In this document: piece after piece, positions 35,323-43,901 of the stretch
Position numbering within the stretch: the stretch's first letter is position 1
Layout: each line of letters begins with the position of its first letter
Position numbers and translations under genes: made by a program
Notes under the pieces: model-generated
Seen by the model: the letters and a program-made list of their open reading frames with translations, nothing else
The model's database searches: none
Told to the model about the DNA's origin: nothing
Source of the DNA: Hyphomonas sp.
Lineage (GTDB): Bacteria; Pseudomonadota; Alphaproteobacteria; Caulobacterales; Hyphomonadaceae
DNA: 64,000 nt
Direction of reading: 5' to 3'
Assembly: GCF_022844445.1 (NCBI RefSeq)
Contig: NZ_JALHLS010000001.1
Span: 434,001 to 498,000, forward strand

Positions 35323-36167
35323 TCAACGGCGTCGATCACATCGTGATCCTGGCGCCCGAGATTGACATGGGCGTGGCGGTCTATGCCGCCTTGCTCGGCC
35401 GCGCGCCGGACTGGCGCGCCGTCAGTGATGCCGGCGTCGCCACGGCGCTGTTCCAGCTGGGCAATACTGCGCTCGAACTCGTCGCACCGTCCGGGCACGG
35501 ATCAAGCGCGGAACACTTGCGGGCGCGGATCGCCGAGGAGGGCCCAGGCCTCAAGTCGCTCGCGTTTCGCTCCGCGGATCTTGCCGGAGATCACCGCGCC
35601 CTGTCCCGCCTCGACCTCGCGCCGACTGCGATCGAAGATGCTCTCAGCGAAGACATGAACCGCGAGGCGCGCCGCACCTGGCGCAGCTTCCGCACGCCGC
35701 CGGAGCGCACGGCGTCCATTCGCTGGTTTTTCGTCGAGCCGCTCGAAGGCGCGCTGGAGCCGGCCGAAGTGCCCCTCGGCCATGTCCATGCGCTCGACCA
35801 TCTCGTCATCAACACGCCGAACCCGGACCGTGCGATGGCCCTCTATGGCGCCAAGCTCGGCCTGCGTCTGGCGCTCGACAGGTCTGCGCCGGAATGGGGC
35901 GTGCGCCTCATCTTTTTCCGCACCGGCGGGCTGACGGTTGAGATCGCCCACCGGCTGGGGCAGGCGGAGGATGCCGCCGGGCCCGACAATTTCTGGGGTC
36001 TCACCTGGCGCGTCGGCGACATCGAGGCGGCGCATGACCGCCTCGCCGCCAAGGGCTTCAACATCTCGGATGTGCGCACGGGCCGCCGCGCGGGAACGCG
36101 CGTCTTTACCGTTCGCGATGGCACGATGGGCGTGCCCACCCTGTTCATTTCCGGCGTGGCCGACTAA
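35319..36167 (+). CDS. VOC (glyoxalase-like) family protein, two modules
   Basis: 282 residues. Residues 1-100 form one vicinal-oxygen-chelate module ([22 protein letters not shown]) and residues about 150-280 another ([25 protein letters not shown], then [13 protein letters not shown]). His and Glu residues that could bind metal are visible. Coupled to the GST gene upstream, which suggests a glutathione- or aldehyde-related role, but the substrate is unknown. Confidence 0.8.
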   Translation: MINGVDHIVILAPEIDMGVAVYAALLGRAPDWRAVSDAGVATALFQLGNTALELVAPSGHGSSAEHLRARIAEEGPGLKSLAFRSADLAGDHRALSRLDLAPTAIEDALSEDMNREARRTWRSFRTPPERTASIRWFFVEPLEGALEPAEVPLGHVHALDHLVINTPNPDRAMALYGAKLGLRLALDRSAPEWGVRLIFFRTGGLTVEIAHRLGQAEDAAGPDNFWGLTWRVGDIEAAHDRLAAKGFNISDVRTGRRAGTRVFTVRDGTMGVPTLFISGVAD

Positions 36168-36177
36168 AAGACTTCAC

Positions 36178-36807
36178 ATGACCCCATTCACTGCTCTCAC
36201 CGGAACCGCCGCGCCCCTTCTCGAGAAGGGCAAGCCGATGTCGAACGTCGACACGGACATGATCATCCCGAAACAGTTCCTGAAAACGACGACCCGCACC
36301 GGACTCGCCACAGGTCTGTTCCATGAGCTGAAAACCAAGTCGGACGGCTCGCCGAACCCCGACTTTGTCCTCAACAAGCCGGCCTACGACAAAGCCTCAA
36401 TCCTGATCGCCGGCGAGAATTTCGGCTGCGGCTCCTCGCGCGAGCACGCCCCTTGGGCGCTGCTGGATCAGGGCATTACCTGCGTCATCGCGCCGAGCTT
36501 CGCCGATATCTTCCACAACAACTGCTACAAAAACGGCATCTTGCCTGTCCGCCTTCCAGTGGATGTGTGCGAAAAACTAGCGAAGGAAGCTGGCGGCGCC
36601 AACCACGTCTTTGCTGTGGACCTTGCGACGCAGACCGTCACCACGCCGGATGGCGAAGTGCACAGGTTTGAGATCGACCCCGGCCGCAAGTCCAACCTCA
36701 TGGCCGGCCTCGACGAGATCGGCGCCTCGCTGACAGCTGCGCCGCAGATCGACACGTTCGAGGCGCAGCGCCGCCTTGCTACCCCCTGGCTCGAACCCGC
36801 CCGCTGA
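36178..36807 (+). CDS. leuD: 3-isopropylmalate dehydratase small subunit
   Basis: Partner of LeuC, 209 residues. [29 protein letters not shown] and [16 protein letters not shown] are the conserved swivelling-domain motifs. It lies 10 bases after the VOC gene, so it is probably transcribed with it, though separated from leuC by four genes. Confidence 0.96.
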   Translation: MTPFTALTGTAAPLLEKGKPMSNVDTDMIIPKQFLKTTTRTGLATGLFHELKTKSDGSPNPDFVLNKPAYDKASILIAGENFGCGSSREHAPWALLDQGITCVIAPSFADIFHNNCYKNGILPVRLPVDVCEKLAKEAGGANHVFAVDLATQTVTTPDGEVHRFEIDPGRKSNLMAGLDEIGASLTAAPQIDTFEAQRRLATPWLEPAR

Positions 36808-36840
36808 TCACAGATCGGGCTGCAACCGGAGACACATCCT

Positions 36841-37002
36841 ATGCCCCGCGCCGCCCGCCTGATCCTGCCGCTGATCCTGCTCTCCGGCCTCGCCGGCTGT
36901 CTCACCGATCCGTTCGGCACGAAACCCGAAGTGCGCGGCGTGAAGATCCCGGAGAAGCCCGCAGAAACCCAGACGGCCGAGCCGGAGAAGCCCCAACCAT
37001 GA
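36841..37002 (+). CDS. Small lipoprotein
   Basis: 53 residues. Hydrophobic signal LILPLILLSGLAGC with lipobox LAGC, then a short Lys/Glu/Pro-rich tail. The stop overlaps the ATG of the ABM gene (36999-37002), so they are coupled. No family recognised. Confidence 0.65.
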   Translation: MPRAARLILPLILLSGLAGCLTDPFGTKPEVRGVKIPEKPAETQTAEPEKPQP

Positions 37003-37295
37003 TTGTCATCGAAGGCACTGTCCGCATCCCGCCGGAAAACCTCGAAGCCGCCCGCCCGGTGATGGAGCAGATGATCCGTGCCAGCCGCGCCGAGCCGGGC
37101 TGTATCGATTACGCCTACGCGGTCGATGTGCTGGATCCGAGCCTCATCCGCGTCACCGAGCGGTGGGAGAGCCGCGCGGCGCTGACGGCGCATTTCTCTG
37201 CAGCTCATATGGCCACCTGGCGGTCCTTCTTCCCGCAGCTTGGCATCACGGACCGGTCCCTGCGCCTCTACGAGGCCGCTCCCGAGCCCATCTGA
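36999..37295 (+). CDS. ABM-domain protein (putative quinol monooxygenase)
   Basis: 98 residues of the ABM fold: VIEGTVRIPPENLEAARPV, then EPGCIDYAYAVDV and VTERWESRAALTAHF. Function unknown; related to small-molecule monooxygenases such as YgiN. Second such protein in the window. Confidence 0.83.
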   Translation: MIVIEGTVRIPPENLEAARPVMEQMIRASRAEPGCIDYAYAVDVLDPSLIRVTERWESRAALTAHFSAAHMATWRSFFPQLGITDRSLRLYEAAPEPI

Positions 37296-37372
37296 CTTTC
37301 CGGTCCATTTCCGGCTTGCCCACCGGTTTTCCGGCCGGTAGCCATGGCCGCTGCCGCAGAAGGGAGTGACCC

Positions 37373-37624
37373 ATGAGCTATCCGATTGTTGTTGCCGCTC
37401 TGGCCGTCAGCCTTTCCGCCTGCGCGGGTAGCCCGGCTATGCGGGCCGACGAAGAGCCCGGCGTGGAAAAAGTCTGCCGCGCTGCCCCGATGCCCGGCTC
37501 CAACATTATCAAGCGTGAGTGCCTCACGCCGAAGCAGTGGGCCATCCGGGATGAAGAAGACCGCGCCCGCAATGTCGGCCTCTATGACAACTCGAAGCAA
37601 GACGCCAATCCCGCCACGATGTAA
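37373..37624 (+). CDS. Small lipoprotein, paralogue of the next gene
   Basis: 83 residues with a lipobox (LSAC). The mature part has two Cys in VCRAAPMPGSNIIKRECLTPKQW, followed by an acidic stretch and GLYDNSKQ. The next gene has the same C-x(n)-TGS-x(n)-K-x-C-x-T pattern, so they arose by duplication. The pattern recalls small proteobacterial proteins of unknown function; the two Cys could form one disulfide. Confidence 0.7.
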   Translation: MSYPIVVAALAVSLSACAGSPAMRADEEPGVEKVCRAAPMPGSNIIKRECLTPKQWAIRDEEDRARNVGLYDNSKQDANPATM

Positions 37625-37685
37625 GTTCTTGCCTCGATCAGCCGCGTCCGATAGCGGGTCCGGCAAACTTGCTATGGAGATACCA

Positions 37686-37922
37686 ATGACCCGAACTGTT
37701 GGAGTTGCCGCAGTCCTGGTGGTGGCGCTGACTGGTTGCGCCGGCACGCCCAAGGAACTTGCAGCCAACGAACGAGAGGAATGCCGTTCCATCGAGGTCA
37801 CCGGCTCGAAGTTTCCGAAAAAGGACTGCCGCACGGTCGAAGACTGGGCCAAGCATGATGAAGACGAGAAGGCGCGTAGCGAAGGCTTGCTGAGCACGTC
37901 CCGTCAGGGCGTTCAGCCCTGA
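37686..37922 (+). CDS. Small lipoprotein, paralogue of the preceding gene
   Basis: 78 residues from the ATG at 37686 (GGAGA five bases upstream). Lipobox LTGC; mature part [23 protein letters not shown] then [12 protein letters not shown], matching its neighbour position by position. Role unknown. Located directly upstream of leuB. Confidence 0.72.
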   Translation: MTRTVGVAAVLVVALTGCAGTPKELAANEREECRSIEVTGSKFPKKDCRTVEDWAKHDEDEKARSEGLLSTSRQGVQP

Positions 37923-37968
37923 TCTGCCTTGCCCCACGTTCCGAGCGCACTCCAAGAGATTTGCCCAC

Positions 37969-39021
37969 ATGAAACGCACCCTTCTCCTCCTGCCTGGCGA
38001 CGGCATCGGGCCCGAAGTTGTCGCCGAGGCACGCCGCATTGCGGAGCTGCTTGTCTCCGACATCGTCATTGAGACCGGCCTCGTCGGCGGGGCGAGCTTC
38101 GATGCGCACGCTACGCCGCTGACGGACGCGGTGCTGGAGCAGGCGCGCCAGTCGGATGCGGTCTTGCTCGGCGCCGTCGGCGGACCGAAATGGGCTGGCG
38201 CAGCGCGCGACAAGCGCCCGGAAGCCGGCCTCCTTGCCTTGCGCAAAGGCCTTGATGTATTTGCCAACCTGCGGCCCGCCTTTTGCTTCCCGGCGCTCGT
38301 GGACGCCTCCAGCCTGAAGCGCGACCGCGTCGAAGGCCTCGACATCATGATCGTCCGGGAACTGACGGGCGGCGTCTATTTTGGCCAGCCACGCGGCATC
38401 GACGAAGCCGGCGGCCTGCGCCGCGGCTATGACACCGCCATCTACACCCATCCGGAAGTCGAACGCGTCGCGCGTGTCGCGTTCGACATTGCGCGCGGCC
38501 GCGGCGGCCGTGTCTGCTCGGTCGAAAAATCGAACGTGATGGAATCGGGCCTGTTCTGGCGCCAGGAAGTTACGCTCGCCCATGCCGAGTTCGGCGGCGG
38601 CGTCGCCCTCAGCCACATGTATGCCGACGCCTGCGCCATGGAACTCGTGCGCCAGCCAAAGCAGTTCGACGTGATCCTCGCCGACAACCTGTTCGGCGAC
38701 ATCCTCTCAGACGAAGCTGCGATGCTTACCGGCTCGATCGGCATGCTGCCGTCGGCCTCGCTCGGTGCGCCGGGTGTGCCCGGACTCTATGAGCCCGTAC
38801 ACGGCTCGGCGCCGGACATTGCAGGCCAGGGCATCGCCAACCCCTGCGCCGCCATCCTCTCGCTTGAGATGGCGCTGCGCTGGTCGCTCGGGAAGGAAAA
38901 GGCGGCGGACGCCCTCCTCGCGGCCGTCGGCAAGGCGCTCGACCGGGGCGCCCGCACCCGAGATCTCGGGGGCGGCCTCACCACCCGCCAGATGGCCGAC
39001 GCGATCATCGCCGCGCTCTGA
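37969..39021 (+). CDS. leuB: 3-isopropylmalate dehydrogenase
   Basis: Third step of leucine synthesis, NAD-dependent oxidative decarboxylation. 350 residues: [26 protein letters not shown] and [28 protein letters not shown] are the family motifs with the metal-binding Asp residues. Terminator follows. Confidence 0.96.
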   Translation: MKRTLLLLPGDGIGPEVVAEARRIAELLVSDIVIETGLVGGASFDAHATPLTDAVLEQARQSDAVLLGAVGGPKWAGAARDKRPEAGLLALRKGLDVFANLRPAFCFPALVDASSLKRDRVEGLDIMIVRELTGGVYFGQPRGIDEAGGLRRGYDTAIYTHPEVERVARVAFDIARGRGGRVCSVEKSNVMESGLFWRQEVTLAHAEFGGGVALSHMYADACAMELVRQPKQFDVILADNLFGDILSDEAAMLTGSIGMLPSASLGAPGVPGLYEPVHGSAPDIAGQGIANPCAAILSLEMALRWSLGKEKAADALLAAVGKALDRGARTRDLGGGLTTRQMADAIIAAL

Positions 39022-39032
39022 GGTCCGACATG

Positions 39033-39063
39033 AAAAACCCCGCAGCACGCTGCGGGGTTTTCC
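39033..39063. terminator. Bidirectional terminator between leuB and the TonB receptor
   Basis: Stem AAAACCCCGCAG/CTGCGGGGTTTT with T runs on both sides, between two converging genes. Confidence 0.9.
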
Positions 39064-39085
39064 TTCTGGACTGTCCGTATCCGGA

Positions 39086-41452
39086 TCAGAACGTCTTGCG
39101 CAGCGTGATGCCGAAGGTACGCGGCTGGTTGCCGTGGAAGCCGAGGCGGGCACGGCCGCCGCGTTCACGGTCGAAGGAGAGCTGGGCGTCCTCGTCCGTG
39201 AGGTTGTTGGCAAACAGTGTCACCGACCAGGTCTCGAACTCGAGGCCCGTGCTGGCGTTCAGCGTCGTGTAGGCGCCGAGGTTCAAGTCCACCAGGTTGC
39301 GCGGGTTCTCAAGGCCCGTGAGGGCGCCGAGTGCGAGCCCGGTGGCAGCCGGCAGGCCTTGCGTCGGCAGCTGATCGCTCGGCTGCGTGTAGCGGTCGCC
39401 GATATGCTGCACGGAGCCGGAGACGAACGCATCGGCGTTCACCCAGCCAGGGGTCCAGCGATAGGTGCCGGCTGCAGACAGTTGCAGTTCCGGCACGGAG
39501 GGCAGACGGTTGCCATCCTCGATGCCGCCGATGACGTTGCCGTTGCCCGCCCGCACGGTGGAGTCGAACTTCGCTTCCAGCACGCTGGCCGAAAGGTTGA
39601 GGTCGAGACCTGCCACCGGGCTCCAGCCGAGTTCTGCCTCGACGCCGGCCGTGTGCGCCTTGTCGACGTTGAACACGATGCGCGAGGAGCAGGAGCCGGC
39701 ATCAAGCGTGACCTGCAGGTCCTTGATGTCGGTATAGAAGGCCGCCGCATTGAACGTGACCGTTCCGGTCTGCGCCTTCAGGCCGGCTTCGTAGTTCCAC
39801 AGCTTCTCGTCGCCATAGCTCTGGAAGCCGCCGAAGATCGCCTGGTCCTGCGGGGTGCAGAGCGGCACGTTCAGCGGATCATTGACGCCTCCGAGACGGA
39901 AGCCCTGGCTGGCCTGTGCGTTCAGGGTCACCGTGTCGTTCAGCTCATAGCTGGCCAGCACGCGCGGGGTGAAACCGTCCGAGGACGTCGTATCCTGGAC
40001 GTTCGAGTCGCCGTTGGCGAAGAGGCCGCCCGAGGAGATCGTGCGGTCTTCCTCGAAGTCGTAGAAGCGCCCGCCTGCCGTCACCGTCAGTTGCTCGGTG
40101 AGGTCATAGCTCGCCTCGCCGAACGCCGCCCACTGCGTCAGTGAGTAGAAGAGGTCGGAGTTGAACGGCGAGTTGAGCGGGAAGCCATTGGCGACCGCGG
40201 CAGATGTGCCGGCACCGAGGGCCGCGTCCGTAAATGCGTCATAGCCGGGCGTCGGCAGGCGCTGGTTATAGTCACGGTCATTGGTCGAGTAGAACACGCC
40301 GCCGAGCCATTTGAACGGGCCGTCGGAGTTGGAGCTGAGGCGTACTTCCTGCGTGAGGCTCTCATAGGTCGTCACGTCCCGCAGGTTCGAAGGCAGGGCG
40401 AACGCTGCCGGATTGAAGCCGAGGTCGAACGATACGCTCTGCGTCAGCGCGCTGGCATCGCGGCTCACCAGGATGTCGCGGTCGATATAGCTTGTGACCG
40501 AGGTCAGCGTCACGGCCCCGAGATCAAGGCTTGCGGTCAGGTCCGCGATCATCGTCTCGTCGGAGAATTCCTCCTCGCGCAGCAGGAACTGTGTGTCCTT
40601 CGGCAGCGTCGTGGTGCGCGAGAGCCAGTTGAACGCCTCCGAGCGGTTGAAGCCATCCGCTCCGATTTCCTGGTAAAGGATGCGCGGTGTGATGGTCAGC
40701 GTATCGGTCGGCTGGAAAGTCAGCGCGATGCGCCCGCCGGTGCGGCTGCCGCTGTTGACATCCTCGTCGGCCGCCGGACCCGTCGCGTCGATCCACCCAC
40801 CATACTCGGTGTGATAGCCGACCGCGCGCAGCGCGACCGTCTCACCCATCGGCAGGTTGACCATGCCCTTGATGTGGCCGCCGGTTCCGCCGTCCTTGAT
40901 CGTGTTGAGGCTCGCCTCGAGGCTGCCTTCCTGCGTGCCCAGCACGGGCTGGTTAGTAATGTAGCGCACCGTGCCGCCGACCGAGCCGGAGCCGAACAGC
41001 GTCCCCTGCGGCCCGCGCAGCGTCTCCACGCGGTTGAGGTCGTAAAGGTCGATGTCCGGCGTAAACAGCGAAAGCGAGACGACCGACTCGTCGAGATACA
41101 CGCCCACCTGTTCCTTCACGCCCGGCTGGTCGCGCACGATCTGGCCGGCCGAGACGCCGCGTACGGCGACCTGGCTCTGGCCCGGCCCGAGGTTCTGGAT
41201 CGACAGGCCCGCCACCGAGCGGGCCACGTCTTCAAGATTGCCGGCGCCGGTCCGCGCGATGTCCTCGGCCGTCTGCGCATTGATTGAGAACGGCACGTCC
41301 TGGATTGTCTCGGCGCGCTTGGTCGCCGTCACGATAACCGTCTTCTGCCGCGCTTCGGCGTCTTCGGACGCTTCCTGCGCAAAGGCATGCGGCGTGGCCA
41401 CCATCAGCGCCAACGCCAGCGCTGAGGCGCTGAACTTCATGTAGGTTTTCAT
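39086..41452 (-). CDS. TonB-dependent outer-membrane receptor
   Basis: 788 residues from the ATG at 41452 (GGAGG upstream). Signal peptide ALALALMVATPHAFA, then a plug domain beginning VIVTATKRAETIQDVP, with VETLRGPQGTLFGSGSVGGTVRYI (plug end; key part LRGPQGTLFG) and a large beta-barrel ending in the C-terminal aromatic residue (RKTF). It imports a large or scarce nutrient driven by TonB; the substrate cannot be told. Hyphomonads carry many such receptors. Confidence 0.93.
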   Translation of the reverse strand: MKTYMKFSASALALALMVATPHAFAQEASEDAEARQKTVIVTATKRAETIQDVPFSINAQTAEDIARTGAGNLEDVARSVAGLSIQNLGPGQSQVAVRGVSAGQIVRDQPGVKEQVGVYLDESVVSLSLFTPDIDLYDLNRVETLRGPQGTLFGSGSVGGTVRYITNQPVLGTQEGSLEASLNTIKDGGTGGHIKGMVNLPMGETVALRAVGYHTEYGGWIDATGPAADEDVNSGSRTGGRIALTFQPTDTLTITPRILYQEIGADGFNRSEAFNWLSRTTTLPKDTQFLLREEEFSDETMIADLTASLDLGAVTLTSVTSYIDRDILVSRDASALTQSVSFDLGFNPAAFALPSNLRDVTTYESLTQEVRLSSNSDGPFKWLGGVFYSTNDRDYNQRLPTPGYDAFTDAALGAGTSAAVANGFPLNSPFNSDLFYSLTQWAAFGEASYDLTEQLTVTAGGRFYDFEEDRTISSGGLFANGDSNVQDTTSSDGFTPRVLASYELNDTVTLNAQASQGFRLGGVNDPLNVPLCTPQDQAIFGGFQSYGDEKLWNYEAGLKAQTGTVTFNAAAFYTDIKDLQVTLDAGSCSSRIVFNVDKAHTAGVEAELGWSPVAGLDLNLSASVLEAKFDSTVRAGNGNVIGGIEDGNRLPSVPELQLSAAGTYRWTPGWVNADAFVSGSVQHIGDRYTQPSDQLPTQGLPAATGLALGALTGLENPRNLVDLNLGAYTTLNASTGLEFETWSVTLFANNLTDEDAQLSFDRERGGRARLGFHGNQPRTFGITLRKTF

Positions 41453-41602
41453 TCTTTCCTCCCGGATGGACAGGGCGTCCCGGTTTTCCGGATTGACGTC
41501 TCCTGCCTCTGGACCGGAAACTAACGCGCTGGGCGCACCGGACAAATATCCCGGCCCGCCGGAAAGCGCTTGCGCCGCGAAATTACTTTGGGACAGGCAA
41601 AA

Positions 41603-42142
41603 ATGTCACGCGATTTTCCCCCACCGGCAGGTACCTTGCCTCGCGGCATTCGCCTGCGAAGCGACTGGCGCCCGGGCGACCGTGATCTGATCGTCGACCT
41701 GCACCGACGCGGCTATGCCGGAGAAGGCCTGCGGTTCGCTGCCGGGTTCGCCGATTATGTAGATCTGACGGTTGCTGAAGCCGGCCTTGGTGCCCCCGGA
41801 AACGCCAGCCGCGTCTGGTTCGCCGAGCGCGGCGCCGAGGCCCTCGGCTGCGCTGCGATGATCGACCGGGGCGCGCGCGGCCAGCTGCGCTGGGTCGTGC
41901 TCCTGCCTGAGGCGCGCGGGTTCGGCCTCGGCAAGGCGCTGTTTGGCGCGGCCATGGACCACGCCGCCGCGCAGGGCTGGCGGGAGGTTTATCTGGAGAC
42001 CACGGACGGCCTGGCGGCCTCGATGCAGATGTATCTCGCCGATGGCTTCGCCGTGACCCGCGATTCAGAAGAAGAGCTCTGGGACGGCCCCGGCCGGATG
42101 ATCGTGATGACCCGCCGTTTGGACAAGCCTGCGCCCTTGTGA
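41603..42142 (+). CDS. GNAT family N-acetyltransferase
   Basis: 179 residues. LRWVVLLPEARGFGLGKALFGAAM contains the acetyl-CoA site (core RGFGLGKAL), followed by YLETTDGLAASMQMYLADGF. Divergent from the TonB receptor, with a roughly 150-base intergenic region. Substrate unknown. Confidence 0.85.
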   Translation: MSRDFPPPAGTLPRGIRLRSDWRPGDRDLIVDLHRRGYAGEGLRFAAGFADYVDLTVAEAGLGAPGNASRVWFAERGAEALGCAAMIDRGARGQLRWVVLLPEARGFGLGKALFGAAMDHAAAQGWREVYLETTDGLAASMQMYLADGFAVTRDSEEELWDGPGRMIVMTRRLDKPAPL

Positions 42143-42183
42143 CATCTTCCTGCAAAACTAGAAGACCCGGGAGGAACCACGCA

Positions 42184-43374
42184 ATGTCATACGCCGCCGG
42201 ACGGTTGATTCACGACGCCGACAGCCACCTGATGGAAATGACCGACGTACTCGACCCCTATTTCGAGAAACGCCTGCTCGCACGGTATCACGATCTGCCG
42301 GTCTACCAGTGGAAACACGCCCATGCCGACCGTATGAACGAAGAACGCGCCCGCCATGAGGACGCCGCCTACCGCGCTGCCGCAGCTGATGCGATCCTGC
42401 TCAACAAGAATTATACCGCCCTCGGATCATTCCGCCGCGAGGACCGTCCTGCCGCACTCGACCGGCTCGGCTTCGCCAGCCAGCTTGTGTTCACGACTTT
42501 CTGCCTCGGCAATTTCGGGCTCGACCAGTCGGATGACATGGAGCTCTGCTACGCCGCCGCCGATGCGCACAACCGGATGATGACGGACTTCTGTTCGATC
42601 GACCGGCGCCTGCTGCCGGCCGCCTATGTGCCGCTCGAAGATTTCGCGCGCGCGGAGGCCACCGCTCGCCTCGCGATCAGGCTTGGCGCCAAGGCGATCA
42701 TGGTGCCGTCCGTGTGCCCACAAAAGCATTCGCCCAGCCATATCGGCCTCGACCCCGTCTGGCGCCTTGCAGAAGAGGCGGGCCTGCCGATCCTCCTGCA
42801 TGTCGGCGGCGAGGAGAAAATGAACCCGGTCTACAAGGCCAACGGCCTGCCACCGGTGCCGGACTTCCATGGCGGCGACGACAATTTCACCTCGGTCTCC
42901 TACATGCCGATCCCGCAATCGGCGATGCAGACGCTAGCGACGCTGATCTTCGACGGCGTGTTTGACCGGTTCCCGAAGCTGAAATGGGGCGCCATCGAGC
43001 TTGGCGCGGCCTGGGTGCCCGGATGGATGCGGTCCATGGATTCGGCTGCGCATGCGTTCGTCCGGAATGAGGAGCGGCTGCAGAAGCTCTCCGCGAAGCC
43101 GTCCGAGATTGTACGCCGGAGTTTCCGCGCAGCGCCGTATCCGCATGAGGATGCCGGCTGGATCATCCGTAATGCCGGCGACGAAATCTGCCTCTTCTCG
43201 TCGGACTATCCGCATGTCGAAGGCGGCCGAAACCCGCTCAAACGCTTTGATGAAACCCTCGCGGGCTGCACGCCGGCGCAGGTTACGAACTTCTACTCGG
43301 AAAACTTCATCGACCTGATGGGCGAGGGGCTCGCGGCGGATCTGCGGCGGCCGAAACTGCAACAGTCGGCCTGA
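42184..43374 (+). CDS. Amidohydrolase family 2 (ACMSD-like TIM-barrel) protein
   Basis: 396 residues. It begins IHDADSHLME, the HxD/DxxxH-type start of these metal-dependent barrels; FSSDYPHVEGG near the C-terminus holds the conserved Asp. Related enzymes decarboxylate or hydrolyse aromatic/heterocyclic acids. GGAGGAA upstream. The DUF1801 pseudogene follows directly. Confidence 0.88.
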   Translation: MSYAAGRLIHDADSHLMEMTDVLDPYFEKRLLARYHDLPVYQWKHAHADRMNEERARHEDAAYRAAAADAILLNKNYTALGSFRREDRPAALDRLGFASQLVFTTFCLGNFGLDQSDDMELCYAAADAHNRMMTDFCSIDRRLLPAAYVPLEDFARAEATARLAIRLGAKAIMVPSVCPQKHSPSHIGLDPVWRLAEEAGLPILLHVGGEEKMNPVYKANGLPPVPDFHGGDDNFTSVSYMPIPQSAMQTLATLIFDGVFDRFPKLKWGAIELGAAWVPGWMRSMDSAAHAFVRNEERLQKLSAKPSEIVRRSFRAAPYPHEDAGWIIRNAGDEICLFSSDYPHVEGGRNPLKRFDETLAGCTPAQVTNFYSENFIDLMGEGLAADLRRPKLQQSA

Positions 43375-43379
43375 ACCAG

Positions 43380-43805
43380 ATGGCGAAAGAGACAAAGCCC
43401 GCGAAAGTCGTCCTTCTTTCCGGCGGCAATCCGCAGATCGCCAAGGGCGAGGGCGACGCGCCGGTGCAGGCCTACATCGCGGCCATGCCGGGCTGGAAAC
43501 GGGAAGTTGGCGCGCGCCTTGACGCGCTGATCGTCAAGGCCGTGCCCAAGGTGCAGAAAGCCGTAAAGTGGAACTCGCCGTTCTAGGGCATGGAAGGGCA
43601 GGGCTGGTTCGTCACCTTCCATGTGCTGACGCGGTATGTGAAGGTTACCTTCTTCAAGGGCGCCGAACTCGACCCGCCGCTACCCGGATTCACGCCCAAG
43701 AGCGGTGAAGCCCGCTGGATCGATCTCTACGAAGGGGAGTTCGACGAGGCCCAGCTGGCAAAATGGGTGAAACAGGCTTCCAGGCTTCCAGGCTGGAAAC
43801 CCTGA
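43380..43805 (+). pseudogene. DUF1801-family gene interrupted by an in-frame amber codon
   Basis: One frame of 142 codons spans the region except for a TAG at 43584-43586. On its two sides read ...AVPKVQKAVKWNSPF and GMEGQGWFVTFHVLTRYVKVTFFKG (core GQGWFVTFHVL); family members read WNSPFYG at this point, so a single base change from a Tyr codon (TAT/TAC to TAG) explains it. The domain is otherwise complete up to LPGWKP. Probably a recent nonsense mutation, unless readthrough occurs. Confidence 0.8.
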
Positions 43806-43901
43806 ACCACTGAGCTGTCAGCGCTTCTGGCAAAGGGCTATTGCCTCCGCCGGAGTCTGGCCTATCCATCCTCGGCAAAAGCCGGGTCGGGGATCTTGGG
43901 G

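Noticed and set aside
43584-43586. TAG in DUF1801 and in the AHSA1 relic as signs of recoding (for example pyrrolysine)
   Set aside because: Many intact genes here end in TAG and no Pyl genes or tRNA are seen; nonsense mutation is simpler.
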